Shown here: in pieces, positions 1 to 9,803 of the stretch
How the letters are laid out: each line of letters starts with the position of its first letter
How positions within the stretch are numbered: position 1 is the first letter of the stretch
NCBI GenBank assembly: GCA_003138895.1
Contig: PLHJ01000012.1
Span: 213,483-277,482 of the forward strand
Reading direction: 5' to 3'
DNA: 64,000 nt
From: Acidimicrobiaceae bacterium
GTDB taxonomy: Bacteria; Actinomycetota; Acidimicrobiia; Acidimicrobiales; RAAP-2
Notes under the pieces: model-generated
What the model was told of the DNA's origin: nothing
What the model saw: the letters and a program-made list of their open reading frames with translations, nothing else
Database searches by the model: none
Program-made: the position numbers and the translations under genes

Positions 1-1259
1 TTCTCCGCGTCACCAGCGTTAATAATTGGCATACCGTAAATCGGTGACGAAGGATCATTTTTCGCCGCGGGATTCACTGTGTCGTTTGCTCCCACCACAA
101 GCGCCACGTCGGCCGTCGTCAGTTCTTGATTCGCCTCGTCCATCTCAATCAATTTCTCGTAGGGAACATTCGCTTCGGCGAGCAGTACGTTCATGTGCCC
201 TGGCATACGGCCGGCTACGGGGTGAATGGCATAGAAGACTTCGACGCCCTTTGATTCAAGTTCCTCGGCCAGCTCACGAAGCACGTGCTGGGCTTGGGCC
301 ACGGCCAGACCATAACCAGGAATGATGACAACTTTGTTGGCGTAGGAGAGCAGAACCCCAATGTCCTCGGGCGTACCCGAGCGCACCGTCTGTCCGTCGG
401 GACGAGACGAGTCACCACTGGCACTAACGACGGATCCAAAGGCTGAAAACAAGACGTTCGCGAGGCTTCGGCCCATGGCCTTGCTCATCATGCGCGTGAG
501 CAAAATTCCCGAGGCGCCGACCAGTGTTCCCGCCACAATGAGCAGGTTGTTGCCGAGCGTGAAACCCGACGCGGCAACGGCCAAGCCCGTAAAAGAGTTG
601 AGAAGCGAAATAAGAACCGGTACGTCGGCGCCACCAATCGGGAGAACGAAAATAACGCCCAGAACTAAGGCGACCGCAAGAAGAATCCAGAGCAACGCAG
701 TGGACGAGCTCACGAGAATGATGATGATGAGGGCGAGGGCGCCTAGACCAAAGATGCCGTTGATGATCTGTTGGCCCGGATAGGTCACGGGTCGACCGGT
801 CATGAGTTCTTGCAACTTCGCAAAGGCAATCGCCGAACCCGAGAACGAGACGGTACCAATCAACACACCGAGGAGTACTTCCAAAACGACGTACGTCGCG
901 GGGTGTGAACCCTGCAGGTGAATGAACTCGGTGATTGAGACGAGCGCCGCTGCGCCACCACCCACTCCATTGAAAATCGCCACAAGCTGTGGCATTGCGG
1001 TCATCTTGACGAATCGGGCGGTTGGCACGGCGACAATAACGCCAATGAACATGGCGAGCAGGATTAATCCAACGTGACGAAGACCTTGGCCTGACGCGCT
1101 CTCGTGAAAAAACGTAGCCACAATCGCCACCAACATGCCAAAGGCAGCAACGGCATTACCGAGCCGGGCGTGCTTGGGACTGCCGAGGCCCTTAAAGGCC
1201 AGCAAGAACGTCGTTGCCGAAAAGAGATACAACAGATCAATGAGCGTGCCCCGGCTCAT
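1..1259 (-). CDS. pntB: NAD(P) transhydrogenase subunit beta, partial (3' end off the window)
   Basis: Reverse-strand reading from ATG at 1259 gives MSRGTLIDLLYLFSATTFLLAFKGLGSPKHARLGN...VIIPGYGLAVAQAQHVLRELAEELESKGVEVFYAIHPVAGRMPGHMNVLLAEANVPYEKL...DVALVVGANDTVNPAA, typical PntB. Absent from the ORF track because it has no stop inside the window. Confidence 0.95.
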   Translation of the reverse strand, partial: MSRGTLIDLLYLFSATTFLLAFKGLGSPKHARLGNAVAAFGMLVAIVATFFHESASGQGLRHVGLILLAMFIGVIVAVPTARFVKMTAMPQLVAIFNGVGGGAAALVSITEFIHLQGSHPATYVVLEVLLGVLIGTVSFSGSAIAFAKLQELMTGRPVTYPGQQIINGIFGLGALALIIIILVSSSTALLWILLAVALVLGVIFVLPIGGADVPVLISLLNSFTGLAVAASGFTLGNNLLIVAGTLVGASGILLTRMMSKAMGRSLANVLFSAFGSVVSASGDSSRPDGQTVRSGTPEDIGVLLSYANKVVIIPGYGLAVAQAQHVLRELAEELESKGVEVFYAIHPVAGRMPGHMNVLLAEANVPYEKLIEMDEANQELTTADVALVVGANDTVNPAAKNDPSSPIYGMPIINAGDAE

Positions 1260-1576
1260 TTGGATTCCTCATCGGACTTGGCCTTGCGCACCGGAGCTTT
1301 ACTTTTAAACATTTGCAGCATGCGGTCAGTGACGACAAAGCCACCCACCACGTTGAGCGTCGCGAGAATGACGGCGATGAAGCCAAGGATTTCGGTCGTG
1401 GTCGTCGCTGCGGTACCGAGCACCAACATGGAGCCCACGATGATGACACCGTGAATGGCGTTCGAGCCACTCATGAGCGGTGTGTGCAAAATGCTCGGCA
1501 CCTTGGAAACCACTTCAATACCAACAAAGATGCTCAGCACGAGCACAGTGGCGTATTGCAATAATGCGTTACCCAT
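1256..1576 (-). CDS. pntAb: NAD(P) transhydrogenase alpha subunit part 2 (membrane)
   Basis: MGNALLQYATVLVLSIFVGIEVVSKVPSILHTPLMSGSNAIHGVIIVGSM...; ATGA overlaps with both neighbours; the longer ORF start at 1702 is spurious. Confidence 0.9.
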   Translation of the reverse strand: MGNALLQYATVLVLSIFVGIEVVSKVPSILHTPLMSGSNAIHGVIIVGSMLVLGTAATTTTEILGFIAVILATLNVVGGFVVTDRMLQMFKSKAPVRKAKSDEESK

Positions 1577-2724
1577 CATTCGCTCGCTTTCGCTACGGGC
1601 ACGATCGCGACGTGGGCCACGCCAAGCGCGTTCGCCGTGGGCTCGTGATTCACTTCGCCATTTCGCGCCACCGTGACGCCAATAACAATTTCGTCGTTCC
1701 AATCGGGTTGCAACTCACCCTTGGCGCCAAACAACGCCAACAATTTCTGAACATTGTTGGCGTACATAAAACTCGCGTGCGTGCCCATCTCCGCGGGCGG
1801 GTTGGACAGTCCGACCACGCGTACGCCGTGGTGCTCGACCACTTCGCCAGGCTTGGTGAGATCGCAGTTGCCACCACCGTCGGCGGCCATGTCAATAATC
1901 AGCGAACCTTCACTCATTGCTTCCACCATTTTGGTAGTCACGAGAATCGGCGCCTTTCGTCCCGGAACGGCGGCCGTCGTAATAATGACGTCGGCATTTG
2001 CCACTTCGCTAAGTAACGCAGCTTGTTGCGCGGCGAGCTCGTCGGGCGAAAGTTCACGGGCGTACCCACCCGACGCGTTGGCGCTGACGCCAAGGTCGAC
2101 GAAGGTTGCGCCCGCTGATTCGGCCTCTTCTTTGGCGGCCGTTCGCACGTCGTAGGCGCGAACCTTGGCCCCAAGACGTCGCGCCGTTGCAATGGCCTGC
2201 AGTCCCGCAACGCCCACGCCCATCACGAGCACCTTGGCCGGTCGAATGGTGCCGGCCGCCGTGGTCAACAGCGGAAAGAAGCGGTCAAAGTACGTGGCCC
2301 CCGCGAGGGCGGCTCGGTAGCCTGACACGGTGGACTGGGACGAGAGAGCGTCCATGTACTGGGCCCTCGAGATTCGCGGCAGAAGATCAAACGACAAAAT
2401 CGTCACCCGACGATCGTTCAACACCTTTACCACGTCCAGGGCCAGCAACGGCGAAAGAAACGACAGGTGCACGGAACCTTCGGGCACGAGTGCCGCTTCT
2501 GAAAGCGTCGGAGCGTTCACTCGAATGTTGACGTCGCCACTGGGGGCGTCGCCAATCGTGGCGCCTGCGAGCTCGTAGGCCGCGTCGCTGTAGTGCGACA
2601 AAGTTCCCGCGCCGCGCTCAACCGCGACCTGCCAGCCATCGGCCACGAGTGCCTTCACGACGTCTGGAGTAAGCGCCACTCTGGTCTCGCCGGGGCGCGA
2701 CTCCTTCAACAGTGCAATTCGCAT
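1576..2724 (-). CDS. pntAa: NAD(P) transhydrogenase alpha subunit part 1
   Basis: MRIALLKESRPGETRVALTPDVVKALVADGWQVAVERGAG...; alanine dehydrogenase/PNT fold with VLVMGVGVAGLQAIATARRLGA. Confidence 0.95.
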   Translation of the reverse strand: MRIALLKESRPGETRVALTPDVVKALVADGWQVAVERGAGTLSHYSDAAYELAGATIGDAPSGDVNIRVNAPTLSEAALVPEGSVHLSFLSPLLALDVVKVLNDRRVTILSFDLLPRISRAQYMDALSSQSTVSGYRAALAGATYFDRFFPLLTTAAGTIRPAKVLVMGVGVAGLQAIATARRLGAKVRAYDVRTAAKEEAESAGATFVDLGVSANASGGYARELSPDELAAQQAALLSEVANADVIITTAAVPGRKAPILVTTKMVEAMSEGSLIIDMAADGGGNCDLTKPGEVVEHHGVRVVGLSNPPAEMGTHASFMYANNVQKLLALFGAKGELQPDWNDEIVIGVTVARNGEVNHEPTANALGVAHVAIVPVAKASE

Positions 2725-2779
2725 TGGTCAGTTCTACCAGCCAGACAGCGGGTGTTTAACCGCTCGAGAACTTCAATCG

Positions 2780-3604
2780 CTATGGCGACTGAAAAAATTC
2801 AAGGATTATCTCCGCCACGAGCCCCGGTGCTTCCAAGAGAACCCAGTGGCCAAAGGCTTCAAGTCGCCGGTACGTAAAGCCCGCATCGCAGTACTGCGCC
2901 GAATTTTTCATCTGCTCTTCGCTGAGTGCCACGTCGCCGGTGGACCAAACACCGAGCGCCGGCACTTGAATGGGCGGAAGAATCGGCGGGTCCGAAACAA
3001 ACGCTTCCGGAGGCAGATTGGCCCGGTACCAACGTAAGTGCGCCGACATCTGCCCATCTCTTTCGAGCTCCGCTATTACCGCGTCAACGTTCGGGTGTCC
3101 CAGCCATTCGCGCATGGCTTGGTAGTCATTCCTTCGCAGGAACCGTTCTCCTAAGCCCTCGTGCCAAAACAACAAGGTGTACCAGCTCTTGATCTGCTGA
3201 CTTAGTCCGGCGGAGCGAAACGATGTCGGGTGACCAACGGACAGTACCGCGACTTTTTGCACCAATGCCGGCAAAAAGGCCGTCGTCGCCCAGGCCAAAT
3301 TGGCTCCCCAGTCGTGACCCACGAGCAACACGGGCCCCTCGCCTAACTGATCAATAATCGCTGCAACGTCACCTACCAGTTGGGCCATTGCGTACGCCTC
3401 GGTGGCGTCGGGCTTAGAACTCATGCCACATCCGCGCAGGTCAGCAAGAAGTACCCGGTAGCCAGCTCGCTGACAAAGCGCCGCGACGTCGTTCCACACG
3501 ATGCCCGTGTCGGGCCAGCCGTGCAAGAAGAGAATCGTCGGTCCTTCTCCTTCCACGCGAACACAAAGTTGTACACCGTCTCTTTCCACGATGTGCGTAG
3601 GCAT
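2780..3604 (-). CDS. alpha/beta hydrolase, epoxide hydrolase-like
   Basis: LFLHGWPDTGIVWNDV and nucleophile-elbow GHDWGANLAW (Asp nucleophile). Confidence 0.85.
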   Translation of the reverse strand: MPTHIVERDGVQLCVRVEGEGPTILFLHGWPDTGIVWNDVAALCQRAGYRVLLADLRGCGMSSKPDATEAYAMAQLVGDVAAIIDQLGEGPVLLVGHDWGANLAWATTAFLPALVQKVAVLSVGHPTSFRSAGLSQQIKSWYTLLFWHEGLGERFLRRNDYQAMREWLGHPNVDAVIAELERDGQMSAHLRWYRANLPPEAFVSDPPILPPIQVPALGVWSTGDVALSEEQMKNSAQYCDAGFTYRRLEAFGHWVLLEAPGLVAEIILEFFQSP

Positions 3605-3656
3605 ACTGGCGAGAGTACTCCGAGCACAACGGGCCCTAGGGTGCTAGAACAAAACC

Positions 3657-4124
3657 ATGACACTCTCTCGCACAATGGTGCAATCACCCGTTGGTTCCTG
3701 GTGCGTCGAAGGCGACGACAACGGCATCACTCGCATCTACCTACCGCACGAACGCCAACAAGCCTCGACGGGCCCCGTGGCTGCGCCAGTGAAAAATGCC
3801 GCCAAACAACTCGAGGAGTACTTCGCAAAGAAGCGCACGCACTTTGACGTCGACTTGCACTTCGACGAGGGAACTTCGTTTCAACACGAGGTGTGGACGG
3901 CGCTTGGTGAGATTCCCTACGGCGAGGTTCGCACATACGCTGACGTCGCGACGTCCATCAACCACCCCAACGCCTACCGAGCTGTCGGAAATGCCAACGC
4001 CGCTAATCCCTGGCCGATTGTCGTGCCGTGTCACCGTGTTGTGGCGAGCAGTGGAATGGGCGGTTACGCGGGCGGCCTTGATGTGAAGCGCGCGTTACTC
4101 GAGCTCGAGGGCGTCTCCCTCTAA
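3657..4124 (+). CDS. ogt: methylated-DNA--[protein]-cysteine S-methyltransferase
   Basis: PCHRVVASSGMGGYAGGLDVKRALLELE active-site motif. Confidence 0.93.
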   Translation: MTLSRTMVQSPVGSWCVEGDDNGITRIYLPHERQQASTGPVAAPVKNAAKQLEEYFAKKRTHFDVDLHFDEGTSFQHEVWTALGEIPYGEVRTYADVATSINHPNAYRAVGNANAANPWPIVVPCHRVVASSGMGGYAGGLDVKRALLELEGVSL

Positions 4125-4613
4125 GGGACCAAACACTTCGTCAGGACCGGGCAGTCGCACTTGCCACACTCGCGGTGGTTCTTCGTGGTGCGCTTGGCGC
4201 AGCCACGCCCCATTTAAACGGTGCAAACAGCGAACCGACACCCAGTACAGAACGACCGCTCCAGGAATCTCAAGTAACAGGGCCATCAACAGACTCGTCT
4301 GAAAATCACCGGCACGAGCGGTCGTGACGTCGTACCAAGCATCCATAAGAAAGAGCGTCCCCGCCACGGCCGAAAAGAGCGTGAGGATCGTTCGTCGTCG
4401 CCACGCGGCCCACGAGGTCGCAAGCAACATCAAAGCCTCGGCGCAGTCGAGTCCTACCCAAACAATGTCCCAGTGATCAGCGTTGTAGTGACCCGGCAGA
4501 TCTTGGCCCAAGAATACTGTCCAAATAATGAGCGAAAAGACTGCGCCGAACGTAAGAACAAGAAAGACCTCGCGACGCCGCTCTTCGCGGGTTCGTAGGG
4601 TCTCAACATTCAC
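4095..4613 (-). CDS. small multi-TM membrane protein, uncharacterised
   Basis: 172 aa with several hydrophobic segments (VFLVLTFGAVFSLIIWTVFLG; ILTLFSAVAGTLFLMDAWYDV); 3' end overlaps ogt. Confidence 0.65.
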   Translation of the reverse strand: MNVETLRTREERRREVFLVLTFGAVFSLIIWTVFLGQDLPGHYNADHWDIVWVGLDCAEALMLLATSWAAWRRRTILTLFSAVAGTLFLMDAWYDVTTARAGDFQTSLLMALLLEIPGAVVLYWVSVRCLHRLNGAWLRQAHHEEPPRVWQVRLPGPDEVFGPLEGDALELE

Positions 4614-4622
4614 GTCACTCCT

Positions 4623-5378
4623 TTAGACAGATGCTCCCGCTGCGTTCTTGATTGCTTCGTCCATTGCGAACGCTCCATCATGAACAGCCTGACGCTCAGC
4701 GTCACTGAGGACATCAAAAAACTTGGCGATGTAATCCGTGGTGATCTCTTCGGCACGCTTCTTCTTGGCTTCCAGCGCCGCGTTCACCTCGGAGACCTCC
4801 GAATCCTGATACCCATGCATCTTAAAGATTGTCGGATTTTCTAAGTACGCCGCGTCAATGGGCGAAATCTGGGCTTCCTTCACCGCATCAATGTGGACAC
4901 AGCCTCGAAGTTCGCGCATCAAAATCGCACCGAGGTAGGCCTGATGACGCGCATTCGCTGCTTCGTATTTGCGATAACCGTCGACGAGATGGTGCTTTCC
5001 GTAGGGCACCGCCGCGACCACTTTTCTCGTCGCGTCAGCAAACGCTTGGAGTTGTCCTTCGTCAAGGTCGGCGAAGGTCTTATCCGCGTAGGCGTACGCT
5101 GACTGCACGTGCTGAATTGCAACCTCGACGGGGTCCGCCTTCTTCTTGCTCTGCGTCCAGAGCATGTCAATGGCACCGGGCGAAAAGAACGTAAAGGCGT
5201 CAAAGACCACTTCGGTGTCCACGTTGCCGAGCGTGCCTCCACGTCCAAGTCCGTAGTACTCAAAGACGTTCAGCCCGAGTTCGCTCGCTCGCGCGGCGGT
5301 CCCGGGATCAAAGTAATAGGACATGCCGATAACTTGGATCGGAATGGCGATGGCGTCAGCCAGTTCGTGTGAGTTCAT
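4623..5378 (-). CDS. SCO6745-like/SalK-like helical protein
   Basis: MNSHELADAIAIPIQVIGMSYYFDPGTAARASELGLNVFEYYGLGRGGTLG...; the start is reassigned from the 5477 ORF start to the ATG at 5378. Confidence 0.6.
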   Translation of the reverse strand: MNSHELADAIAIPIQVIGMSYYFDPGTAARASELGLNVFEYYGLGRGGTLGNVDTEVVFDAFTFFSPGAIDMLWTQSKKKADPVEVAIQHVQSAYAYADKTFADLDEGQLQAFADATRKVVAAVPYGKHHLVDGYRKYEAANARHQAYLGAILMRELRGCVHIDAVKEAQISPIDAAYLENPTIFKMHGYQDSEVSEVNAALEAKKKRAEEITTDYIAKFFDVLSDAERQAVHDGAFAMDEAIKNAAGASV

Positions 5379-5407
5379 TTTAGAACCATAGAACCTGAGA
5401 AGGCTTC

Positions 5408-6517
5408 TTGCCACCCCTTTCGTGGGCACTCTCACTAGCGTTAGCGTTAGTCGAATGCGATTGGTCCCCATTGCCACCTCTTAACCTCGAATCCTGGCGC
5501 CAAGCCCTTGACGTGGCGGGTTATTCGATCCGCCGCGAATTCGACCAGCGTAAAATGGGTGTTCGCTTGCCCGGTGAGGCAGCTCAAAAGCCATCACCCA
5601 TTGAGTGGGACGTCATCAATCGCCAGTTACCCGGCGGGCGCTTTCGTTACCGCGTTACGAACAACATCACCGTTTTTGACGAGCAAGGCATCGAGCGTGA
5701 ACCCATCTGGGCCATCAACATCCACGGCTTCTTTGCCGGAGGCTCAATGTACGCGCGAGAGTCCGAGCAACTCGCGGCCCGCCTCGGTTGGCGCGTCGTC
5801 AATCCGTCACTGCCGGGTTTTGGAGGTTCGGCTCCTTTAGCGGAAGAGGAAATTTCGCTTGATCGCCTCACCGATTTTGTCGATCTCGTGCGCGACGAAT
5901 TAAGCATCAAACAATGTGTGCTCTTGGGCCACTCCATGGGTGGTGCCGTCGCCGTGCAGTACGCGATGCGACACCCCGAAGAAATTTTGGCGCTCATCTA
6001 CCGTGACGGTGTCGCCACTCCCCAGTGGCAAGTGCGAAGTGGCGTATCGGCTCGAGCACTTTCACACATAGTTCCCGACGCTGCCCAAATGGTTGACCTC
6101 GTTGGCGCCGTGGCACTCGACGTGCCCGACCTATTAGTAGGCCACCTCTTCACGACGGTCAAGGCGCTGTTGCCGGATCTTCGCTCGAACTTCAGCATGA
6201 TTATGCGAGCCGCGCCCGTGGCCGAAATGCTTCGAACAATTGATCTCACCACGTCCGTGAAAGAACTCGTCAGCGCTGAAATACCCATATATCCAGTCTG
6301 GGGATGTTTTGACCGCGTCATCGCCAATGAAACGGCCGAGGCGTTTTCCGAAGTTGCTGGTGTACCCATCCAGTGGGTGCCGGGTGGACACTCGTGGATG
6401 TTGGCTCGACCAAGTGGACAATCGGACTTATTAACGATCGTGCCTTCGGGCGTGAGCTTCAACGAAACAATCCTGAAGCGAGCACGCGATCGTCGAGCGA
6501 CGCCCACAATCAAATAA
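5408..6517 (+). CDS. alpha/beta hydrolase (serine nucleophile); start uncertain
   Basis: GHSMGGAVAVQYAMRHPEEILAL; INIHGFFAGGSMYARES oxyanion region. The annotated start is TTG. Confidence 0.8.
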   Translation: MPPLSWALSLALALVECDWSPLPPLNLESWRQALDVAGYSIRREFDQRKMGVRLPGEAAQKPSPIEWDVINRQLPGGRFRYRVTNNITVFDEQGIEREPIWAINIHGFFAGGSMYARESEQLAARLGWRVVNPSLPGFGGSAPLAEEEISLDRLTDFVDLVRDELSIKQCVLLGHSMGGAVAVQYAMRHPEEILALIYRDGVATPQWQVRSGVSARALSHIVPDAAQMVDLVGAVALDVPDLLVGHLFTTVKALLPDLRSNFSMIMRAAPVAEMLRTIDLTTSVKELVSAEIPIYPVWGCFDRVIANETAEAFSEVAGVPIQWVPGGHSWMLARPSGQSDLLTIVPSGVSFNETILKRARDRRATPTIK

Positions 6518-7886
6518 TTTCTCGCTTCACGCGTAATTGCACACATGCGCCAATTGGTACCTGCAGAAATTGAGCATTGCCCCCGTGGCGCTGAGCAATG
6601 TCCTTCACAATTGCCAGTCCAATACCCGTGCCGCCTGACTCTCTCGTGCGAGCGTCGTCGGCGCGAACAAACCGATCAAAGAGCCTGTCGCGGTCAAGGT
6701 CACTGACACCTGGTCCATCGTCACCAATCGTGATGACGCCGTCAGTGCCGTCGTAGCGACTCGTGAAACGAAGGCTCGACGACGCATGACGTCGGCCATT
6801 ATCCACCACGTTTCGAATCATTCTTGTGAGCATCGCGCCATCACCCATCACGCGTACCGGTGTCACCGCGGACGTATCGACCGAAATACCGCCCAGCGCT
6901 CGTACTCGACGAGCCTCTTCCAACAAAATGTCGTCGAGGTCCACTTCGCGAACGTCACGTAACTGACCTTGTTCGTCGTTGCGTGCGAGCCAGAGCAAAT
7001 CGTCAATCAGCGCGTCGAGGCGACGACCCTCGAGAACAACCCTCGCGGCCGTGTCGTCCCACCGGGTCCACGAAGGGTCACTGGCCGCTCGTTCCACGGT
7101 CGCGAGCAGCGTCGTGAGCGGACTTCGCAGTTCGTGACTCGCGTTTGAAATGAACTCGCTTTGCGATTTCGAAGCAATTTCGAGTCGAGCCAACATGGCG
7201 TTCAACGTGAGTGCCAGCATCGAAATTTCGTCGTGTCCCGACGGGACCGGCACCCGACCTGAGAGATCTCTCGCCGCAATCGCGTCAACGCGGCGGCGAA
7301 TTTCATCCACCGGACGAAACGCGAGGCCGAGCGCGAGCCAGATCAGCAGGGCCGAAATAACAAGGAGTAAAGGAAACGACAGCGAAATGGTGGCCAACAA
7401 GACCGTCGTGCTGTGAGCCACGTTATTGCCGTAAGCAAAACCAAAGAGATAGCCCGTACCTACGTCCGTTCGCACCTGACGAACGACGCCGTAGGTAAAG
7501 AGGTCATTGCGATCCGCGCTCGTAACCGAAGGCGTGAATTGGTACACCAAGGTCTTTCCCTGCGTGACACCCGTGGCCAACACCGGCCGATACAAGATTG
7601 AAGGACTAGCAGCCCAGACCTGTGTTCCTTTGGCGTTGGTCACCTGCACAACAACGCCCGGAGCGGTGTGAATTTCCGTGGGCTTATGTGTGTTCAAAAA
7701 ACTGTCGTCGAGTGACGCGGCAACGTTCGCCGTCGTTACATTTACTTGGCTTTCGACGCCGGTGACCAATGATCGGTGCACCAGACCTACGAGCAACGTC
7801 GCCGTCAAGACGAGACCTACGGCAACGGCCCCTACAGAAATTACAGTGAGTCGGGAGCGAATGGAGAGGCGCTGAAGCCCCAGCAT
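6510..7886 (-). CDS. sensor histidine kinase (HAMP, HisKA, HATPase)
   Basis: FISNASHELRSPLTTLLATVERA H-box; TIGDDGPGVSDLDRDRLFDRF; GGTGIGLAIVKDIAQRHGG. Confidence 0.95.
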   Translation of the reverse strand: MLGLQRLSIRSRLTVISVGAVAVGLVLTATLLVGLVHRSLVTGVESQVNVTTANVAASLDDSFLNTHKPTEIHTAPGVVVQVTNAKGTQVWAASPSILYRPVLATGVTQGKTLVYQFTPSVTSADRNDLFTYGVVRQVRTDVGTGYLFGFAYGNNVAHSTTVLLATISLSFPLLLVISALLIWLALGLAFRPVDEIRRRVDAIAARDLSGRVPVPSGHDEISMLALTLNAMLARLEIASKSQSEFISNASHELRSPLTTLLATVERAASDPSWTRWDDTAARVVLEGRRLDALIDDLLWLARNDEQGQLRDVREVDLDDILLEEARRVRALGGISVDTSAVTPVRVMGDGAMLTRMIRNVVDNGRRHASSSLRFTSRYDGTDGVITIGDDGPGVSDLDRDRLFDRFVRADDARTRESGGTGIGLAIVKDIAQRHGGNAQFLQVPIGACVQLRVKREII

Positions 7887-8575
7887 TACCGCGCCGCGGT
7901 CATGGTGTAACCCACGCCGCGCACAGTGCGGATGACCGATTCGCTGCCCGCTTCGTCAAGCTTGCGTCGTAAGTAGCCGATGTAGACCTCAATGATATTT
8001 GGATCACCATCAAATTCGCTCCCCCACACCGCCTCGAGTATCTCCGATTTTGCCACAGACCTTCCGGCGTTAGACATGAGGTGATTGAGGAGCGAAAATT
8101 CGCGGGGAGTAAGAGCCAGTGATTCTTCACCGCGCTTCACGCTGTGCGCTACTGGATCAAGAAAAATTTCGCCGACGTGCAAAGTAGGCGGGCGCTCTCG
8201 GTCGCGTCGACGAAGCAACGCGTGAACGCGGGCAATAAACACCACTCGTTCAAAAGGCTTGCGCAAAAAGTCGTCGGCGCCAACGTCGAGACCTTCGGCT
8301 TCATCGAGTTCACCCTCTTTGGCGGTCAACATAAGTATCGGTGTCGAGACACCAGCGTCACGCAGGTCGCTACATACCTGGAATCCGTTTCGCTTGGGCA
8401 ACATGATGTCGAGCACCACAATGTCGTAGTCACCTTGCGTGCCGAGTAGGAAACCGCTGTCGCCGTCGTAGGCTTCGTCGACTTGGAAACCTTCGTCGCT
8501 TAACTGGTCTGCTACCGCTCGAGCAATGCTTCGATCGTCTTCAATGACGAGTGCGCGCCGCACGACGGACATCAT
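7886..8575 (-). CDS. OmpR-family response regulator
   Basis: Receiver DIVVLDIMLPKRNGFQVCSDLR plus winged-helix LTPREFSLLNHLMSNAGRSVAKSEILEAVWG; TAATG overlap with the kinase. Confidence 0.95.
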   Translation of the reverse strand: MMSVVRRALVIEDDRSIARAVADQLSDEGFQVDEAYDGDSGFLLGTQGDYDIVVLDIMLPKRNGFQVCSDLRDAGVSTPILMLTAKEGELDEAEGLDVGADDFLRKPFERVVFIARVHALLRRRDRERPPTLHVGEIFLDPVAHSVKRGEESLALTPREFSLLNHLMSNAGRSVAKSEILEAVWGSEFDGDPNIIEVYIGYLRRKLDEAGSESVIRTVRGVGYTMTAAR

Positions 8576-9756
8576 TTCACGTACAGATTTCCATCGGTCG
8601 CTTGGTTAATTGCAACTTTGCTAAGTCCGTGCGGAGCCGGTCCCGAAATAACGTCACCGGTGGCGACTTGGAATTCCGAACCATGACAGGGACATACGAA
8701 TATGTTACTGGCCTTGTAGTAACCCACGGTACAGCCAGCGTGAGGGCAGACAGCGTCGTATCCAAGGAGCTGCGTTGACGTCGGGCGCACGACCACACCG
8801 GGATCACCCGAAGAAGGAATGGTGAACGTCGCGGATTCTCCGACGGGGAGTGAACTGATATTTCCGATCAACGTACCGAGGGACGATGACTTATTTCCCC
8901 CACCAGCCTTTAACGTCGCCGACGATCCCTTCGCGACTTTCGCGCCTCCGACGAGGCGTCCACCTTCCGCGACCGCGCCAGCCAAAATTGCGCTACCGAT
9001 TCCAACGACACCTGCGGCGATGCCACCGAGAACTAGCTCGCGGCGATCGACAGAATCAATTGCAACACGCGTGGCAATGGGTTCTCGCGGCCCAAGCAAT
9101 ACGGGACACGATTCGGGACCACATTTTTTGCCTTGTTGGGCGTTGCATGAACCTTTATTGAACTGACCGCACAACGTGAGAACTTGAGAAAAAACAATGG
9201 GTACAACTTCTGGGGACGGAAGACCGTTTTCCTTCGCCGCCAGGCGAGCAATACGTGCGTCCAGTGACAATTTGGTGCCGCTGCCCGAGATGATGAGCGG
9301 CATCCAAGCAAAAAAGAACACGATGTCCGCGCCCGTGAAATATGGCGACGAGTGAAAACTCACGGTCAAAAAGAGACTGAAGGACAATATCGCTCCACCG
9401 AGTGCGGCAATACGTCCCCACAGACCAATGAGTGTTCCAATACCAATGGCAATTTCCGACAACGAGATAATGATGCCAAGGGGCTTCGCAAATTGCAACA
9501 AGTGACCAATTAGAAGATGGATGGGACTAATCCGCGCGGAAGCAATCAACTGCGCCTGAATGGAACTTCCACTCGACGCGTTAAAAAAGTTTGGGTTGGC
9601 GAGCTTTTGCAGTCCCGCGTATAAAAAGGTGACGCCAAGAAAGAGGCGCAAGGGAAGAATCGCCCACTCCGAGGACAACCAAGCTCGAGGCGGAGCTCCG
9701 AAGGGAAGCGTGCGAACGGGTCGGGCAGTACGACGAACAGGTCGATGATTGGCCAT
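8572..9756 (-). CDS. DoxX/DoxD-type membrane domain fused to a Rieske [2Fe-2S] domain
   Basis: N-terminal DoxX-like TM region (LRLFLGVTFLYAGLQKLANPNFF), Cys-rich middle (LCGQFNKGSCNAQQGKKCGPESCPV), Rieske motifs CPHAGCTV and CPCHGSEF. Confidence 0.88.
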   Translation of the reverse strand: MANHRPVRRTARPVRTLPFGAPPRAWLSSEWAILPLRLFLGVTFLYAGLQKLANPNFFNASSGSSIQAQLIASARISPIHLLIGHLLQFAKPLGIIISLSEIAIGIGTLIGLWGRIAALGGAILSFSLFLTVSFHSSPYFTGADIVFFFAWMPLIISGSGTKLSLDARIARLAAKENGLPSPEVVPIVFSQVLTLCGQFNKGSCNAQQGKKCGPESCPVLLGPREPIATRVAIDSVDRRELVLGGIAAGVVGIGSAILAGAVAEGGRLVGGAKVAKGSSATLKAGGGNKSSSLGTLIGNISSLPVGESATFTIPSSGDPGVVVRPTSTQLLGYDAVCPHAGCTVGYYKASNIFVCPCHGSEFQVATGDVISGPAPHGLSKVAINQATDGNLYVK

Positions 9757-9803
9757 GGCTCTATCGTAAGACCTTCTCTTCGACCCAAGACTCTTTAAGA
9801 AGC

